Of a DNA stretch of 64,000 nt, positions 32,125-40,265 are shown piece by piece. The translations under genes were made by a program, and so were the position numbers. Every line of letters begins with the position of its first letter. The stretch's first letter is position 1. The stretch comes from Bacteroidales bacterium (lineage in GTDB: Bacteria > Bacteroidota > Bacteroidia > Bacteroidales > UBA932), in contig JAFTFV010000040.1 in assembly GCA_017458265.1 (NCBI GenBank), forward strand, positions 62,001-126,000. Direction: 5' to 3'. The notes under the pieces are model-generated. The model made no database searches, was not told the origin of the DNA, and worked only from the letters and a program-made list of their open reading frames with translations.

Positions 32125-34233
32125 TCAGCGGAGGATGTCGCTGAGGATGCTGGAGGCGGCTTCGATGGGGCCTTCACCGGGGCCTTTGATAAGGAGCGGA
32201 TACGGCTTGAGGGCGCTCCGGACGATGATGGCGTTTTCCGTGCCCTTAAGGTAGTATGCGGGGTGCTCCGGGGCAACGGCCTGCAGGCCGATGGCGGCTT
32301 GCCCGGCCGCGGCCGCGCGTGCGCCCTCGGGGTTGCGCCCGGCGAAGGTGCCGGCGGAGTAGCGGGCTACGTAGCGGAGCTTCTTGCCGTCGCGGGCGGC
32401 GGCGGTGGCCGCCTCCGAGAACACCGGCTCCATGGCCTCGAGTGCCTTCCAGAACTCTTCCGGGGCCATGTCGTTCATGGTCTGGGGAATGAGCGGCTGC
32501 ACGTCTACGTTCTGCGTATCTATATGCACACCTGCTTCACGTACCAGGATGAGGAGCTTCCTGAGGGCATCTCTGCCGCCCAGGTCCATTGCCGGATTAG
32601 TTTCCGTGAGGCCTTCTGTCCATGCATCATATACAAGGGATGCGAAACTCTCTACACCCGGCACATATTCGTCCAGGATGCGGTTCAGGGTGCAGGATAC
32701 AACTGCTTCAAGCGAGAGTATCTCGTCAGAGCCGAAGGCCCCGCGTGAGATGGATTCCAGGATGGGAAGTGCTGCGCCAACAGTGGTTTCATACCGGAAG
32801 AACACGCCGTTTTCACGGGCGGCGGCGTGCATGGCGGCATAATCGGCATAGGGTACAGAGAGGGAGCGCCTGTTGGAGGAGACGATGTTCACTCCGCGGC
32901 TCATGATGCGCTCGTAGTCTTTCCAGATGGTTTCGCTGGAGGTGGCGTCTACGAATACGGCGCCGCGGGGCGCAACCCTGCACACCTCGTCAACGAAGTT
33001 GCCCGGTTCGGACGGTTCCAGCACCGGCAGCCCCGAAAGGTTCACGGCAAATCTCCTTGACGATGCTATTCCTGCAACCACCAGCTTCTTCCCGGTCTTT
33101 TCTGCGATGCTGCCGGAATTGCGGCCGATGGAATCGGCAAGGGCTTTGCCAACAGCCCCGTAACCGGCTATGAACACGGGAATTTCCCGGTTTGACGGCT
33201 TTACGAAAAACGCATTGTGGATGGCCCGGATGGCCTTTTCTTCCACGATGGGCTTCACCTTGAACACGCACTTGCCGGCGGACGGCACTATCTCCAGCGG
33301 GCTGATTCCGGCTTCCAGAAGGGCTTCTTCGGCGGTGCGGATATCGTCATCGGCAATGGTTCCCACCAGGGCGATACCGTCTGAAGATGACGCCACGCCA
33401 ACCTTGCTGCCGGCACTTTCCCTGCCGATAACCGTGAACGCGCCGCCGGGGGCGAAGGTGTTGCGGATTTCTATGTCGATGCCAGCGGCCATCGCAGGCG
33501 CCACTGTGGGTGCATAGAGCACCTTGGCGCCGCTGTCGGCCATGGTAAACGCCTCTGAAAAAGAGATTACGGGAATGGTGCGTGCCGACGGAACCTGTTT
33601 GGGGTTGGCGGTCATGATGCCGGGGACGTCGGTCCAGATCTGGAGGCTGGCGGCCTTCACGGCGGCGGCATAGAGTGCGGCGCTGTAGTCAGATCCTCCG
33701 CGTCCCAGCGTGCTCACCTTGCCGGAAGCGTCCCGGCAGATGAATCCCGGTGCCACAAACACCTGTGCCGATGAGGCCGAAACCGCCGCGGCGATGCGCC
33801 TGAACGTTTCCGGCTCGTTCCCGGAAACTACCAGTTCACGGGAATCCAGCCAGAGGACGTCATATCCTTCTGCACGCAGTTTTTCTTCAAGTATGGTGGT
33901 GGAAAGGAGCTCTCCGAAGGTTACTTTCTCATCGGACGGAGCGGCGGCAAGTTCCGTGAACAGGCCGTCTACGCGCTCCTGCACGTGGGTTCTCAGGGAG
34001 CCGGTGAACAGGCGGCTCACGATGGCCGCATGGCGCTGCTGCACGGTCTCAAGCGCCGCAGCGTCACCGCCAAGAAGCGCATCGGTGCATCCGCTGATGG
34101 CGGAACTCACCAGAATAACGCGCCCCAGGGCAGCCTCCTTTTCCACAATGTCCAGCACTCCGGACATTGCGGTTGCACTTGCTACGGACGAACCGCCAAA
34201 CTTCAGGACTCTGTATGCTCTTTTATCAGACAT
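32125..34233 (-). CDS. thrA: Bifunctional aspartokinase/homoserine dehydrogenase with a shortened regulatory region
   Basis: 702 residues, compared with about 810-820 for usual ThrA. The aspartokinase part (1 to about 270) has LKFGGSSVA, TLGRGGSDYSA and WTDVPGIMTANP. Homoserine dehydrogenase (about 350-702) has VFIAGYGAVGKA, TTVGAALPILESI and DLGGRDALRKLLIL. Between them only about 75 residues remain (GIALVGTIADDDIRTAE, then VFKVKPIVEEKAI), enough for one ACT-like unit and not the usual pair. Feedback control by threonine may thus be altered. A minus-strand -7 box TATCTTTG (34238-34245) ends 4 nt before the ATG. It supplies both the lysine and threonine branches. Confidence 0.95.
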   Translation of the reverse strand: MSDKRAYRVLKFGGSSVASATAMSGVLDIVEKEAALGRVILVSSAISGCTDALLGGDAAALETVQQRHAAIVSRLFTGSLRTHVQERVDGLFTELAAAPSDEKVTFGELLSTTILEEKLRAEGYDVLWLDSRELVVSGNEPETFRRIAAAVSASSAQVFVAPGFICRDASGKVSTLGRGGSDYSAALYAAAVKAASLQIWTDVPGIMTANPKQVPSARTIPVISFSEAFTMADSGAKVLYAPTVAPAMAAGIDIEIRNTFAPGGAFTVIGRESAGSKVGVASSSDGIALVGTIADDDIRTAEEALLEAGISPLEIVPSAGKCVFKVKPIVEEKAIRAIHNAFFVKPSNREIPVFIAGYGAVGKALADSIGRNSGSIAEKTGKKLVVAGIASSRRFAVNLSGLPVLEPSEPGNFVDEVCRVAPRGAVFVDATSSETIWKDYERIMSRGVNIVSSNRRSLSVPYADYAAMHAAARENGVFFRYETTVGAALPILESISRGAFGSDEILSLEAVVSCTLNRILDEYVPGVESFASLVYDAWTEGLTETNPAMDLGGRDALRKLLILVREAGVHIDTQNVDVQPLIPQTMNDMAPEEFWKALEAMEPVFSEAATAAARDGKKLRYVARYSAGTFAGRNPEGARAAAAGQAAIGLQAVAPEHPAYYLKGTENAIIVRSALKPYPLLIKGPGEGPIEAASSILSDILR

Positions 34234-34253
34234 CTTGCAAAGATAATCAAAAT

Positions 34254-35648
34254 CTAGATAATGCCCATTTCGCCGGCTTTGTGAATCATGTCGGAGACGT
34301 TCTTTACGTCCATCTTGGCATAAATGTGCTGCCTGTGGGTGTTTACGGTGTGTACGCTGATGAAGAGCCTTGCGGCTATCTCGGCCGCGCTAAGGCCTTC
34401 GGCACTCAGATGAATGATCTGCAGCTCGCGTTCTGTGAGGCCGATATCCGATATCGTCCTTTGGCGCAGCTGCATGGCCTTTTCTACGTATGCGGCTACT
34501 TTTTCGTTAAGCATGCCGGGGTTCACCGCCAGCTGCTCCAGTCTGGAGGCGTACCCGCTCACCGGGCTGCTGAGGTCTTTGGAGATGGTGTCGATGATCT
34601 GCTCCTTGGTGTCGCTAAGGCGCTGGAGTTCGGCGTTGCGGCGGTGTACCCGGCGTATATAGCCTATGGCAATGACGATGATTGCGGCAGAGAGCAGAAC
34701 TATCAGGAGCAGCAGGGAAATCTGGTAGCCGCGGCGCTCCAATTTCCGCTCTTTCTCCTGCACCTCGAAGCGCGTTTCCATCTCCTGGAGCGTCTCATCG
34801 GCCTTTTGCTGCATGTAACGGTTTATGTGGTAGACGTAGTCGTCGTGCGTGTCAAGGGCCTTTTCGGCGTTGCCGGTGCGGGTGTACAGGCGCACAAGGC
34901 GGTCGTCCAGGGAGCTGGCCATGAGGTGGTCTTCCTCGTCCAGGCTTTCGCGGACCCCGGCGAAATACTCGAGGGCCTCGGCATTGCGGTCTCCCTGCTG
35001 GAACCAGCGCGAACGGAAGAGGATGCCGTTTCGGCGGAGGCGGTCCAGCCGGAGTTCATCGGCAATGGCCTGGCCCCGGTCCAGGTATTCCCCGGCCTTG
35101 CGGTACAGCTCCTTGTCGATGGGGTCGTTCCAGCGGTTCTTGTTTATGTAGAGGGAGCCGATGACGTAGCAGGCTTCGGCCTCCTGTTCTTTCAGGGCAT
35201 CTGCCCCGGCTATTTCCAGGGCCTCATGCGCGTACTGCAGGCCTTCGTCGTTACGGCTGGTCTCGGGGGAAATCTCGGCATAGGAGCAGAGCTTGGCTTT
35301 GGAGATGAGGATGCCGGCGAGCTCTTTCCGGAAGCCTTCCTTGCGGGCGATTCCCTCTGCCTCAAGCGCTTTCTCCCACGCATCGGCATCCCGGCTGGTC
35401 ATTATGCCGATGCCCACCATCGTGCGCAGCGCCTGCACCTCCTGGAGCCTGTTGCCTTGAGCCCTTGAGACTTCCAGCGCTTGAAGGGCATTTTCCATGG
35501 CGGCTTCGAAGTTCTGCCTCTCCACATCCTTTGTAGCCTGCTCAATCAGGACAGCATTCTGAACAGCCCATTCATCTTTCTTTTGGAACGGACTGCAGGT
35601 CGTCAGAATGAAGACAGGGAGGAAAAGAAATAGTCGGCGGAGTTTCAT
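34254..35648 (-). CDS. Membrane-anchored TPR protein with C-terminal LuxR-type DNA-binding domain
   Basis: 464 residues. The N-terminus is a signal or lipobox region (LTTCS), followed by tetratricopeptide-like helices (about 25-290), a transmembrane helix (ISLLLLIVLLSAAIIVIAIG, about 308-330), a coiled HisKA-like stretch (NAELQRLSDTKEQIIDTISK) and a LuxR helix-turn-helix (LTERELQIIHLSAEGLSAAEI, split VHTVNTHRQHIYAKM). Such proteins sense through the periplasmic TPR part and regulate nearby surface genes. The divergent fimbrillin-like lipoproteins at 35.8-38.9 kb are plausible targets. A -7 box TACCTTTG is at 35673-35680 (minus). A fragment of a paralogue survives at 39044. Confidence 0.85.
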   Translation of the reverse strand: MKLRRLFLFLPVFILTTCSPFQKKDEWAVQNAVLIEQATKDVERQNFEAAMENALQALEVSRAQGNRLQEVQALRTMVGIGIMTSRDADAWEKALEAEGIARKEGFRKELAGILISKAKLCSYAEISPETSRNDEGLQYAHEALEIAGADALKEQEAEACYVIGSLYINKNRWNDPIDKELYRKAGEYLDRGQAIADELRLDRLRRNGILFRSRWFQQGDRNAEALEYFAGVRESLDEEDHLMASSLDDRLVRLYTRTGNAEKALDTHDDYVYHINRYMQQKADETLQEMETRFEVQEKERKLERRGYQISLLLLIVLLSAAIIVIAIGYIRRVHRRNAELQRLSDTKEQIIDTISKDLSSPVSGYASRLEQLAVNPGMLNEKVAAYVEKAMQLRQRTISDIGLTERELQIIHLSAEGLSAAEIAARLFISVHTVNTHRQHIYAKMDVKNVSDMIHKAGEMGII

Positions 35649-35801
35649 CGTTTATGAGGCTTTATGTCGATACAAAGGTAGTCAAAAACCCATAACAACG
35701 GCAGCATAATTAGAATTTAGGACCCTTCAAAGGCAAAAATACTGAATTTTCATTAATCTCAAAACGGCATAATTCCCCACTTTTGCATTAAAGTAATACT
35801 C

Positions 35802-35945
35802 ATGAACACTATGCAAAAGAGCTATTATGAAAGTCCGCAAGTAACCAAGTATTCCTTAATGACTGAAGGGTTTTTTTGCGCCAGCAACCCTATTAACAGC
35901 GGGGATGCCCTGCAGGAAATGGAACTGGAAAAATATGTATGGTAG
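35802..35945 (+). CDS. Small 47-residue Tyr/Pro-motif peptide
   Basis: ATG at 35802, stop 35943-35945, 47 residues beginning MNTMQKSYYESPQVTKYSL, with a Cys at position 26 and an acidic tail ending LEKYVW. The YYESP core matches the N-terminal pattern of the short peptides at 6020 and 37399. The next gene, a fimbrillin-like lipoprotein, starts 11 bp after this stop. It has no signal peptide or membrane helix. The 153 bp upstream hold divergent control sequence for the LuxR gene. Confidence 0.65.
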   Translation: MNTMQKSYYESPQVTKYSLMTEGFFCASNPINSGDALQEMELEKYVW

Positions 35946-35956
35946 GAGGTAATGTC

Positions 35957-37387
35957 ATGAAAAAAGCATTGATTATTCTTGCCTTCGGTGCATTAGCGGT
36001 AGCCTGCTTCAAAAATGAATCCAATCCTGCGGAAGATATTATTCCGGAGACTGGATATATAACAATTACCGCAACGACGGATGGTTCCGGCGACACAAAG
36101 GTCCAGTTAACGACAGGTTCGGCGGCGAACAAGATGCAGCTTATCTGGTCCCCTGCCGACAGGATAGGCGTCTATACGCCAGATTCAAACGAGCCATTCA
36201 CCCTGTCTTCCGGAAGCATGAGCGCAACCGCACAGTTCACCGGCGCCGGCGCTGATATTTATACACCTTGCACAGACGGGGGATGGTCGGCCCTTTATCC
36301 TTACCAGCCGTACGAGGATGCCAGATTAGTGGGCGATAGCGAGAACGGCGACCATCATGGATGTTACCTGAATGCATACCAGAGGGCGACCGAAGGCTCA
36401 TTCGACAGGAACAGTTTCCTGATGCTGGCCCATAGCGCCACCCTTGGTAATTTCTCTTTCAAGCCGCTTGTCGCCCTGCTGAAGGTGACACCCCAATTCG
36501 ACTGCAAACAGATTTATCTGACTGCAAGGCAGCCATCGGGAACTTACGTCAGAATAAGCGGGGGAACTGCTTTTTATTGGAACTCCGGAGATCCTTCAAT
36601 GGTTGCGGTCCCTACCTTCAATCTAAGCTCCAACTCCACTTCCATAATCCTGTCCGGCAATATCGAAGCGGGGAAAGACTACTATATGTGCGTATATCCC
36701 ATGGAGATGCCTGAGGGCTTCGACCTCAGTTTCGTGGCTACGGACGGCACCCGTTATGTGAGAGGAACAGGTAAATCATTCACTCCGGCAAGAGGAAGGA
36801 TATACGACATGGGCGAGTTCTCCATAGCCGGTACCAGCTGGACGCAAACCATTGCTGCACCCGACGCAAACGGTCACACCTATGTTGATCTCGGGTTTGT
36901 GCACGGTGGAAAGAAGCTGTATTTTGCCGACCGGAATCTCGGGGCTTCTGATATAGACCTGTTGGGAGACACCTATTATTGGGGTGACGTGAACCCGTCT
37001 CCTTCCACTAATTCCTACAAGCCAGGATCGAATATGGACATCGGTGGAAATGTCAGCTACGACGCCGCAACGAAGAACTGGGGCGGAGACTGGAGAATCC
37101 CCGGAGTCGACCACCTGAACCTTCTCTGTTACGACTTCCCGTCCACGAGATTTCTTTCCAGAGACTGGGATACCTCCAGGGCAACCAACGGCAACACCTT
37201 CACATCGTCCATTCCCGGATATGAAGGCGCCACCATCTTCCTCCCCGAAGGACAATACTGGACTTCAGAGTATTATAACTCCAGCGGCGGCAAGTATTAT
37301 TGCCTGTCAGCACATTCATCAATCAGCAGTTGGATTGTTTATTATTCGACTGTATATCAACCCATACGCCCTGTAATCTTCAAGTAA
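35957..37387 (+). CDS. Fimbrillin-like lipoprotein with FISUMP-type C-terminal domain
   Basis: 476 residues from ATG 35957, chosen because GGAGG lies 8-12 bases upstream; an earlier in-frame ATG at 35939 overlaps the short peptide stop. The lipobox is AVACF. Residues of about 30-300 follow the Mfa-like/fimbrillin plan (LIWSPADRIGVY, WSALYPYQPY, and GNFSFKPLVALLKVT). The C-terminal part (about 305-476) looks like a FISUMP or C-type-lectin-like domain (YVDLGFVHGGKKLYFADRNLG, split; YYWGD; WRIPG; YWTSEYY; RPVIFK). It is probably a surface adhesin or pilus tip-like protein. Confidence 0.8.
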   Translation: MKKALIILAFGALAVACFKNESNPAEDIIPETGYITITATTDGSGDTKVQLTTGSAANKMQLIWSPADRIGVYTPDSNEPFTLSSGSMSATAQFTGAGADIYTPCTDGGWSALYPYQPYEDARLVGDSENGDHHGCYLNAYQRATEGSFDRNSFLMLAHSATLGNFSFKPLVALLKVTPQFDCKQIYLTARQPSGTYVRISGGTAFYWNSGDPSMVAVPTFNLSSNSTSIILSGNIEAGKDYYMCVYPMEMPEGFDLSFVATDGTRYVRGTGKSFTPARGRIYDMGEFSIAGTSWTQTIAAPDANGHTYVDLGFVHGGKKLYFADRNLGASDIDLLGDTYYWGDVNPSPSTNSYKPGSNMDIGGNVSYDAATKNWGGDWRIPGVDHLNLLCYDFPSTRFLSRDWDTSRATNGNTFTSSIPGYEGATIFLPEGQYWTSEYYNSSGGKYYCLSAHSSISSWIVYYSTVYQPIRPVIFK

Positions 37388-37398
37388 AAACTAATAAT

Positions 37399-37530
37399 AT
37401 GGACAAAAAACAATCTTATTTTTCACCCGAAACAGAGGTGATGGAATTGCGCCTTGACGGCATGATTGCCGCCAGCGGTGATCCTCAGGATTATGTAGAT
37501 CCCTTTGGAGGGAGTGAATTGGTCTTTTAA
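37399..37530 (+). CDS. Small 43-residue Tyr/Pro-motif peptide
   Basis: ATG 37399, 43 residues, beginning MDKKQSYFSPETEVMELRL and ending GGSELVF. The Y-F-S-P-E core aligns with the two other short peptides in this window. The gap to the upstream lipoprotein is 11 bp and to the downstream lipoprotein 19 bp, so the order lipoprotein/peptide/lipoprotein is clearly one operon. It has no signal peptide. The function is unknown. Confidence 0.65.
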   Translation: MDKKQSYFSPETEVMELRLDGMIAASGDPQDYVDPFGGSELVF

Positions 37531-37549
37531 GTCAAAGGAGGAAAGAACA

Positions 37550-38944
37550 ATGAAAAAGACTTTACTGTTTGCCGCGGCCGTTCTTGCACTGGCCGCCTGC
37601 TCCAAAGAGAGCCCCGTGAAAGTAGAAGGAACCATTGACGTCTCCAAGCTTGTATTCAATATCGACGTTCAGAACGGCAATGCCACCAAGGGCGTGAAGA
37701 CCGCCTGGGAGAACGGTGACGACGTGTATGTGTTCTTCGAGGACAACACCACCCAGTACGTGAAAATGACCTATGACGGAACATCCTGGAGCTATGCCGA
37801 CAAGGACGGTGGTACCACCTTTGCAGGCCTCACCCTTGAAGCCAGCGGCAAGAAAGTGAGCGCCGTGTACTTCCCCGATTTCGTATTGGGCTCTAACACC
37901 TTCTTCTATGATGGAAGCAGTTGGACTTTGGACGTTGTTTGGAGCGGCTATTTCCAAAAGGCAAATGGCGTGGAATATACTGTTACAACCACTTCAAATG
38001 TTACTACTCTCAATACAACCCTGACCTTGACTGCTCCTGCTCGTATTTCCCAGATATTCATTCCTGACTCGGAAGTCCCTGCACCGGCAAGCGGCAACGA
38101 ATATGTCCTCACGGCTACTCATCTCATTCAAACCGGCTTCGCTTATGCCTACGCCGGAGGCGACGTTATACAAAGCAACGGCGGCATTGGTCACCCCTTG
38201 ACCGGATACTACGGGACCCTGGGCGGCCAGACAGGCTATTACTTCTGGGGCATCCTGGATGGCGGCGCCGGCACTTACGATTTTGACTTCCAGCTGGTGG
38301 AGCGCAATGCCGAAAAGGAATATGCCATTTCTTCCAAGTCCAAGAGCATAACGGGAAAGACCGTCCCCGCCAGTTTCGCCGCCAAACTCACCGGTCTCAC
38401 GGACAACGGCAACTTTGTAAGCCTGGGCTTCGGCGACTGCCTCTGGGCCACGGGGAACCTGGACAAGACCAACAGCAAGATCGTTGACCCGCTGGAGGCG
38501 GGCGAGTACTTCATGTACGGCAAGACCACGCCCTACAACAGCTCCGATGCCATTTATACTGGAGAAGAGACGCCTCTGTCCACTGATCACGATGCGGCTT
38601 ATCAGGCAAACAATGCCTGGTGTATCCCTACCCATGAGCAGTTGGATGCGCTAATCAGTTCTTCCTACACATTATCGGAGTGGGTGAGTAATTGGACCAG
38701 CATCGGCAGCACTAAGGGAGGTTGGCTCATCACCAGCAAGAAGAATGGTATATCCGTGTTCTTTGTCGCTGCAGGCCTCTACAATGGTTCGCTCCTCGGT
38801 GCAGGTGACGAAGGTTATTACTGGTCATCTAATTCTTTTAGCGAAGTGGGTGCCGACTACTTGTACTTCGACTACTCTGGAATAAAAACAGACTTAGGCA
38901 TTAGCCGGGAATTCGGGTTCCCTATCCGCCCCGTGAAGAATTAA
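37550..38944 (+). CDS. Fimbrillin-like lipoprotein with FISUMP-type C-terminal domain (second copy)
   Basis: 464 residues from ATG 37550, preceded by AGGAGG at 37536-37541. Lipobox LAACS. A short N-terminal segment contains TKGVKTAWENGDDVYVFF, the typical fimbrillin opening. The C-terminal 150 residues (GFGDCLWATGNLD, WCIPTHEQLDALI, YYWSSNSF, REFGFPIRPVKN) match the FISUMP-like module of the previous lipoprotein. The two lipoproteins differ in their middle parts, as expected for diversifying surface antigens. A strong terminator follows at 38974. Confidence 0.82.
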   Translation: MKKTLLFAAAVLALAACSKESPVKVEGTIDVSKLVFNIDVQNGNATKGVKTAWENGDDVYVFFEDNTTQYVKMTYDGTSWSYADKDGGTTFAGLTLEASGKKVSAVYFPDFVLGSNTFFYDGSSWTLDVVWSGYFQKANGVEYTVTTTSNVTTLNTTLTLTAPARISQIFIPDSEVPAPASGNEYVLTATHLIQTGFAYAYAGGDVIQSNGGIGHPLTGYYGTLGGQTGYYFWGILDGGAGTYDFDFQLVERNAEKEYAISSKSKSITGKTVPASFAAKLTGLTDNGNFVSLGFGDCLWATGNLDKTNSKIVDPLEAGEYFMYGKTTPYNSSDAIYTGEETPLSTDHDAAYQANNAWCIPTHEQLDALISSSYTLSEWVSNWTSIGSTKGGWLITSKKNGISVFFVAAGLYNGSLLGAGDEGYYWSSNSFSEVGADYLYFDYSGIKTDLGISREFGFPIRPVKN

Positions 38945-38973
38945 ACTCAAAGCGGGCAATATCAATCCAACAA

Positions 38974-38999
38974 CAAAAGCGGTCCTCGGGCCGCTTTTG
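38974..38999 (+). terminator. Intrinsic terminator of the lipoprotein operon
   Basis: CAAAAGCGG (38974-38982) and CCGCTTTTG (38991-38999) form a perfect 9-bp GC-rich stem with an 8-nt loop and a T-rich 3' arm, 29 bp after the stop of the last lipoprotein. Confidence 0.85.
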
Positions 39000-39043
39000 C
39001 CGTTTATCACCCTTTATGCCATCGACACATTCTGACAAACTAT

Positions 39044-39240
39044 CTGCTCCGCGCGCGGAGGCGCAATGCCGAGCTTCAGAAGATCAACGAGACCAAGGAG
39101 CAGAATGCGCGAAAAGCTCCGGGTGAAATAGACCGGAGCCTTTTACGTGAGCGCCTGAGTGCCAGGTGGTTATATTTCACGGCACAGACTGCGGCTTTAC
39201 TTCTGCCGAAGATGAATTCAAGAAAGTCTGGGATTAGCGC
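39044..39240 (+). pseudogene. Remnants of a LuxR/TPR regulator and of an unidentified gene
   Basis: From 39044 the + strand reads LLRARRRNAELQKINETKEQ, which closely parallels RRVHRRNAELQRLSDTKEQ at the membrane-proximal coil of the 34254-35648 regulator. No intact frame surrounds it, so it is a fragment of a lost paralogue. Further on, another frame reads VVIFHGTDCGF, then TSAEDEFKKVWD and a stop at about 39238, which looks like the end of a different decayed gene. This is the only gap longer than 300 bp (38945-39455); it holds the terminator, these remnants, the palindromes at 39257-39362 and the cdaA promoter. Confidence 0.55.
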
Positions 39241-39256
39241 CGCGTATTGATACATT

Positions 39257-39362
39257 CAAACCACCGTTTTTGGTCACCAGAGGCCGAAAACGGTGGTTTG
39301 GCATAGTTTAAACAGCGCCAAACCACCAAAAACGCCCTCCCAAAGCCAAAAGTGGTGGTTTG
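39257..39362. repeat. Two 44-bp palindromic units built from CAAACCACC
   Basis: CAAACCACC occurs at 39257 and 39319, and its complement GGTGGTTTG at 39292 and 39354. They form two hairpin units of equal length (39257-39300 and 39319-39362) separated by 18 bp. The first has a 14-bp perfect stem (CAAACCACCGTTTT / AAAACGGTGGTTTG); the second 9 bp. A third pairing joins the units (39292-39302 with 39317-39327). Confidence 0.8.
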
Positions 39363-39455
39363 CGTGTATCCGCCCCGGCCGCCAGAGTCCACGCCCCGGT
39401 CGCCAATCCCCCCCGGCTACCAATATATGACAAAAAATGCTTACCTTTGTGGACT

Positions 39456-40265
39456 ATGATTAAAGTGCTGGGCATATTCGGGTTCCTGAGTTTCAGTTTC
39501 GTAGACCTGCTGGACATTGTGATGGTGGCAGCCATCCTGTTTTTCCTGATCAGAGGTGTGCGGAAAGATACTTCGGTGCTTAATATCCTGCTGGTGCTTG
39601 CGGTACTGCTGCTGCTCCAGACAGTGGTTAACGCCCTTGGCATGCGCATGATGACAGCGCTCATGAACGCCCTCCTGGACGTGGGCGTGCTGGCGCTCAT
39701 CATAATCTTCCAGCCGGAAATCCGCCATCTCCTTAACCGCCTTGCCGTCACTTCCGGCATTACCAGAAGGACGGGCGAGATATTCAACCGCCTGTTCGGC
39801 GTGAAGGAGGAGAAGATGGGGAGCCGCTCGGTAGAGGAGCTGGGAGAGGCCGTGCGTGCAATGAGCGCAGAGAAAACGGGTGCGCTCATAGTCCTGCAGC
39901 ACAAGTCATCGATGGAAGAGTACATTGCAACGGGAGACAAGTTCGAGGCAGAAATCAACCGCCGCCTCATCATGAACATCTTCTTCAAGAATTCCCCGCT
40001 GCATGACGGTGCAATGATAGTTATCGGCAACCATATAGCCGCGGCGCGCTGCCAGCTGCCAATGACCAACCGCACGGACATTCCCGCGCATTACGGGATG
40101 CGGCACAGGGCTGCTATCGGCCTCAGTGAAGACACTGACGCAGACGTCCTGGTGGTTTCCGAGGAGACCGGCAACGTGAGCTTCGTCCGCGGAGGTGAGA
40201 TTACCACCGTCCAGGACATGAAGCAGCTCCGGTCCCTGCTGGTGAGCATAATGGAGGAGGCATAA
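39456..40265 (+). CDS. cdaA: Diadenylate cyclase (CdaA type)
   Basis: 269 residues from ATG 39456 (MIKVLGIFGFLSF). Three hydrophobic helices (about 12-85) precede a DisA_N catalytic domain with PLHDGAMIVI (DGA motif) and GMRHRAAIGLSEDTDA (RHR motif), the two signatures for joining two ATP into cyclic di-AMP. It is membrane-bound, facing the cytoplasm. The perfect -7 box TACCTTTG (39442-39449) lies 6 nt before the ATG. It overlaps mutS2 by 1 nt. In many Bacteroidota it follows a folP gene; here a decayed region precedes it. Confidence 0.93.
   Translation: MIKVLGIFGFLSFSFVDLLDIVMVAAILFFLIRGVRKDTSVLNILLVLAVLLLLQTVVNALGMRMMTALMNALLDVGVLALIIIFQPEIRHLLNRLAVTSGITRRTGEIFNRLFGVKEEKMGSRSVEELGEAVRAMSAEKTGALIVLQHKSSMEEYIATGDKFEAEINRRLIMNIFFKNSPLHDGAMIVIGNHIAAARCQLPMTNRTDIPAHYGMRHRAAIGLSEDTDADVLVVSEETGNVSFVRGGEITTVQDMKQLRSLLVSIMEEA

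Noticed and set aside
39257..39362. CAAACCACC repeats as a short CRISPR
   Set aside because: The orientation alternates and the internal sequences are related palindromic arms, not unique spacers.
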